From Enterococcus malodoratus ATCC 43197 (lineage in GTDB: Bacteria; Bacillota; Bacilli; Lactobacillales; Enterococcaceae): a stretch of DNA of 64,000 nucleotides. Position numbers and translations under genes: made by a program. How positions within the stretch are numbered: position 1 is the first letter of the stretch; the number at the start of each line of letters is the position of its first letter. The DNA lies in assembly GCF_000407185.1 (NCBI RefSeq), contig NZ_KE136482.1, positions 806,001-870,000 of the forward strand. The letters run 5' to 3'. Below, in pieces: positions 63,007 through 64,000 of the stretch. The notes beneath the pieces are model-generated. The model saw only the letters and a list, made by a program, of their open reading frames with translations. It was not told the DNA's origin and made no database searches.

Positions 63007-63420
63007 TTATTCTACGTCCTCTTGATCTAGGATCGTGTCGTATTCTTCCTGGCTTAAAAAGCTTTCCACGCTGTATTGAATTTCACCGTTATACTCGCCT
63101 TCCTTGATCTTTATATACACTTCTTTGCCTGTCATAAAGTTGGCTGTCTGTTCGTTGTAATCGAAATCAATATCGGGGATCTCGCAGCCATTATCTTCAA
63201 TACTTGATAGAATGTAGCCCAAACTCTCTTCCGTAAAATCATTGCCGAATGTTAAAAAAGAAAGGCTACTCTCTTCATTCGATCCGGCAACAAAAATCAT
63301 GAACATATCGGCCCCTTTTTTGGATCGCTGCATGACAACTTTCTCAATCACTGCTTCATGAATCCCAGGAGTAAAGGGGATCTTTTCTTCTCGATTTCTT
63401 TCGGGCTTTTTATACCTCAT
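63007..63420 (-). CDS. PrgE-like single-strand DNA-binding protein
   Basis: A 137-aa soluble protein (PFTPGIHEAVIEKVVMQRSK ... GKEVYIKIKEGEYNGEIQYS) with the strand-rich, OB-fold-like pattern of phage/plasmid ssDNA-binding proteins. PrgE of pCF10 has the same size and place and binds ssDNA. It could coat the entering strand. Assignment rests on size, context and fold pattern. Confidence 0.55.
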   Translation of the reverse strand: MRYKKPERNREEKIPFTPGIHEAVIEKVVMQRSKKGADMFMIFVAGSNEESSLSFLTFGNDFTEESLGYILSSIEDNGCEIPDIDFDYNEQTANFMTGKEVYIKIKEGEYNGEIQYSVESFLSQEEYDTILDQEDVE

Positions 63421-63442
63421 TTCTGAATTCCTCCATTACCGT

Positions 63443-64000
63443 TTATTGTGTAACCTTTGCACGAACGATCAAGCGATTCGGCGTGTTTTGATTGCTGCTA
63501 TCGCAAGTGATCAATGTCAACACACCCTTTTGATTTTTCGTGTCTTCCATGTAGTGTGTCTCACTTTTGGATACAACTTTTATTTCAGTGACTTCATAGT
63601 CAGCTTGTTTCCCCTGGTAGGTCACTTTAATGCCGTTGCCTTTTCTTAAATATTGAATCCCTCCAAATAGCAACCCTCTATTTGTCATGTAATGCCCTAA
63701 TAGAACGAAGTTCTTTTTCCCAGGGATCTGTCCTTCTTTCGCTGTACCGGCACCAACACTTAAATTTGCTTGCGTTGGCCCTTCTAAAATAGGCAATGCC
63801 ATAGAAATAGCTGGTATTTCTAATAGACCCATTCCGTAATCATTTACTTGCTTGATCGGATCAACTTTTTTTAAATCTCTTGGATTTAAGGTGTGTACGT
63901 CAGCAGCTGAATAATCTGCTGCTACATCCTTACTAGGATTCTCCTTAGTTTTCTTTAAAACGTGTTCTGTCGCTTGTTTTTGTGCGGCATAAACATCTTT
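63443..64000 (-). CDS. Sortase-family protein, 5' end beyond the window
   Basis: The last 185 codons of a class A-like sortase; the frame continues past the window end. The catalytic histidine is in VLLGHYMTNRG, the cysteine in TLITCDSSNQNTPNRLIV, with the downstream arginine. Sortases anchor LPxTG surface proteins to peptidoglycan; in pCF10-type plasmids adjacent adhesins (PrgA/B/C) would be substrates. It is the most upstream transfer gene visible. Confidence 0.82.
   Translation of the reverse strand, partial: KDVYAAQKQATEHVLKKTKENPSKDVAADYSAADVHTLNPRDLKKVDPIKQVNDYGMGLLEIPAISMALPILEGPTQANLSVGAGTAKEGQIPGKKNFVLLGHYMTNRGLLFGGIQYLRKGNGIKVTYQGKQADYEVTEIKVVSKSETHYMEDTKNQKGVLTLITCDSSNQNTPNRLIVRAKVTQ

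Noticed and set aside
1-64000. CRISPR arrays, rRNA or tRNA genes
   Set aside because: No regularly spaced repeats and no rRNA or tRNA-like sequences were seen on either strand; element junctions do not involve a tRNA.

Overview
The window is low-GC Firmicutes DNA, most likely from Enterococcus or a close relative. The evidence is strong AGGAGG-type ribosome binding sites, an IS1216-like IS6-family element, an IS6770-like IS30-family element, and a conjugation region with the gene order of the pheromone-type plasmid pCF10 (prg/pcf genes). Most of it is accessory DNA assembled from several mobile pieces. The many broken genes, and IS copies without visible target duplications, point to repeated rearrangement.

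Region A (1-4.35 kb and 30.27-31.43 kb) is a sugar-phosphate locus: two GH4 6-phospho-alpha-glucosidase-type genes, two RpiR-type regulators, and a maltose/glucose-family PTS permease. The permease gene is cut in two. Its EIIC domain ends near 4346 and its EIIB domain resumes near 30272. Joining the two ends restores one open frame of about 519 codons.

Region B (about 4344-30272, 25.9 kb) is the element sitting in that permease gene. At its right end are a large serine recombinase, a TnpW-like small protein, a replication-relaxation-type protein, a TraD/VirD4-like ATPase, an MT-A70-type DNA methyltransferase and small membrane proteins. The rest is defence cargo: a DUF262/DUF1524 (GmrSD-like) protein, a Gabija-type pair (OLD nuclease plus UvrD helicase), remnants of two further ATPase genes, and a complete type I restriction-modification locus. 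That locus has an invertible hsdS arrangement: an active hsdS, an inverted promoterless hsdS cassette, a tyrosine recombinase between them, and three matched inverted-repeat pairs. Two unrecognised proteins (412 and 367 aa) share the cargo zone.

Region C (31.4-43.2 kb) follows an IS30-family element. It is a metal/redox stress island: a P1B-type ATPase with an unusual CPG motif, a free-standing HMA metallochaperone, an extra lgt with a small membrane partner, an FLP-type Crp/Fnr regulator and a Dps ferritin. All five transcription units carry an FNR-like box placed exactly 22 bp upstream of a -10 hexamer (class II geometry, centre -41.5), so they appear to form one regulon. A zone of debris follows (IS256-family tail, frameshifted topB, broken resolvase, DUF302 fragment), then a FetAB-like iron exporter and a cupin behind a PerR/Fur-like box.

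Region D (43.9-64 kb) is plasmid transfer DNA: a 5'-truncated topB fused by deletion to a small conjugation gene, an IS1216-like element, the MOBP relaxase and its accessory protein, an oriT-like region, an IS21-family element with a nonsense mutation in istA, and a pCF10-like type IV secretion operon on the minus strand running from a sortase (cut by the window end) down to a PcfB-like protein. The expected PcfC coupling protein is not in its usual place.
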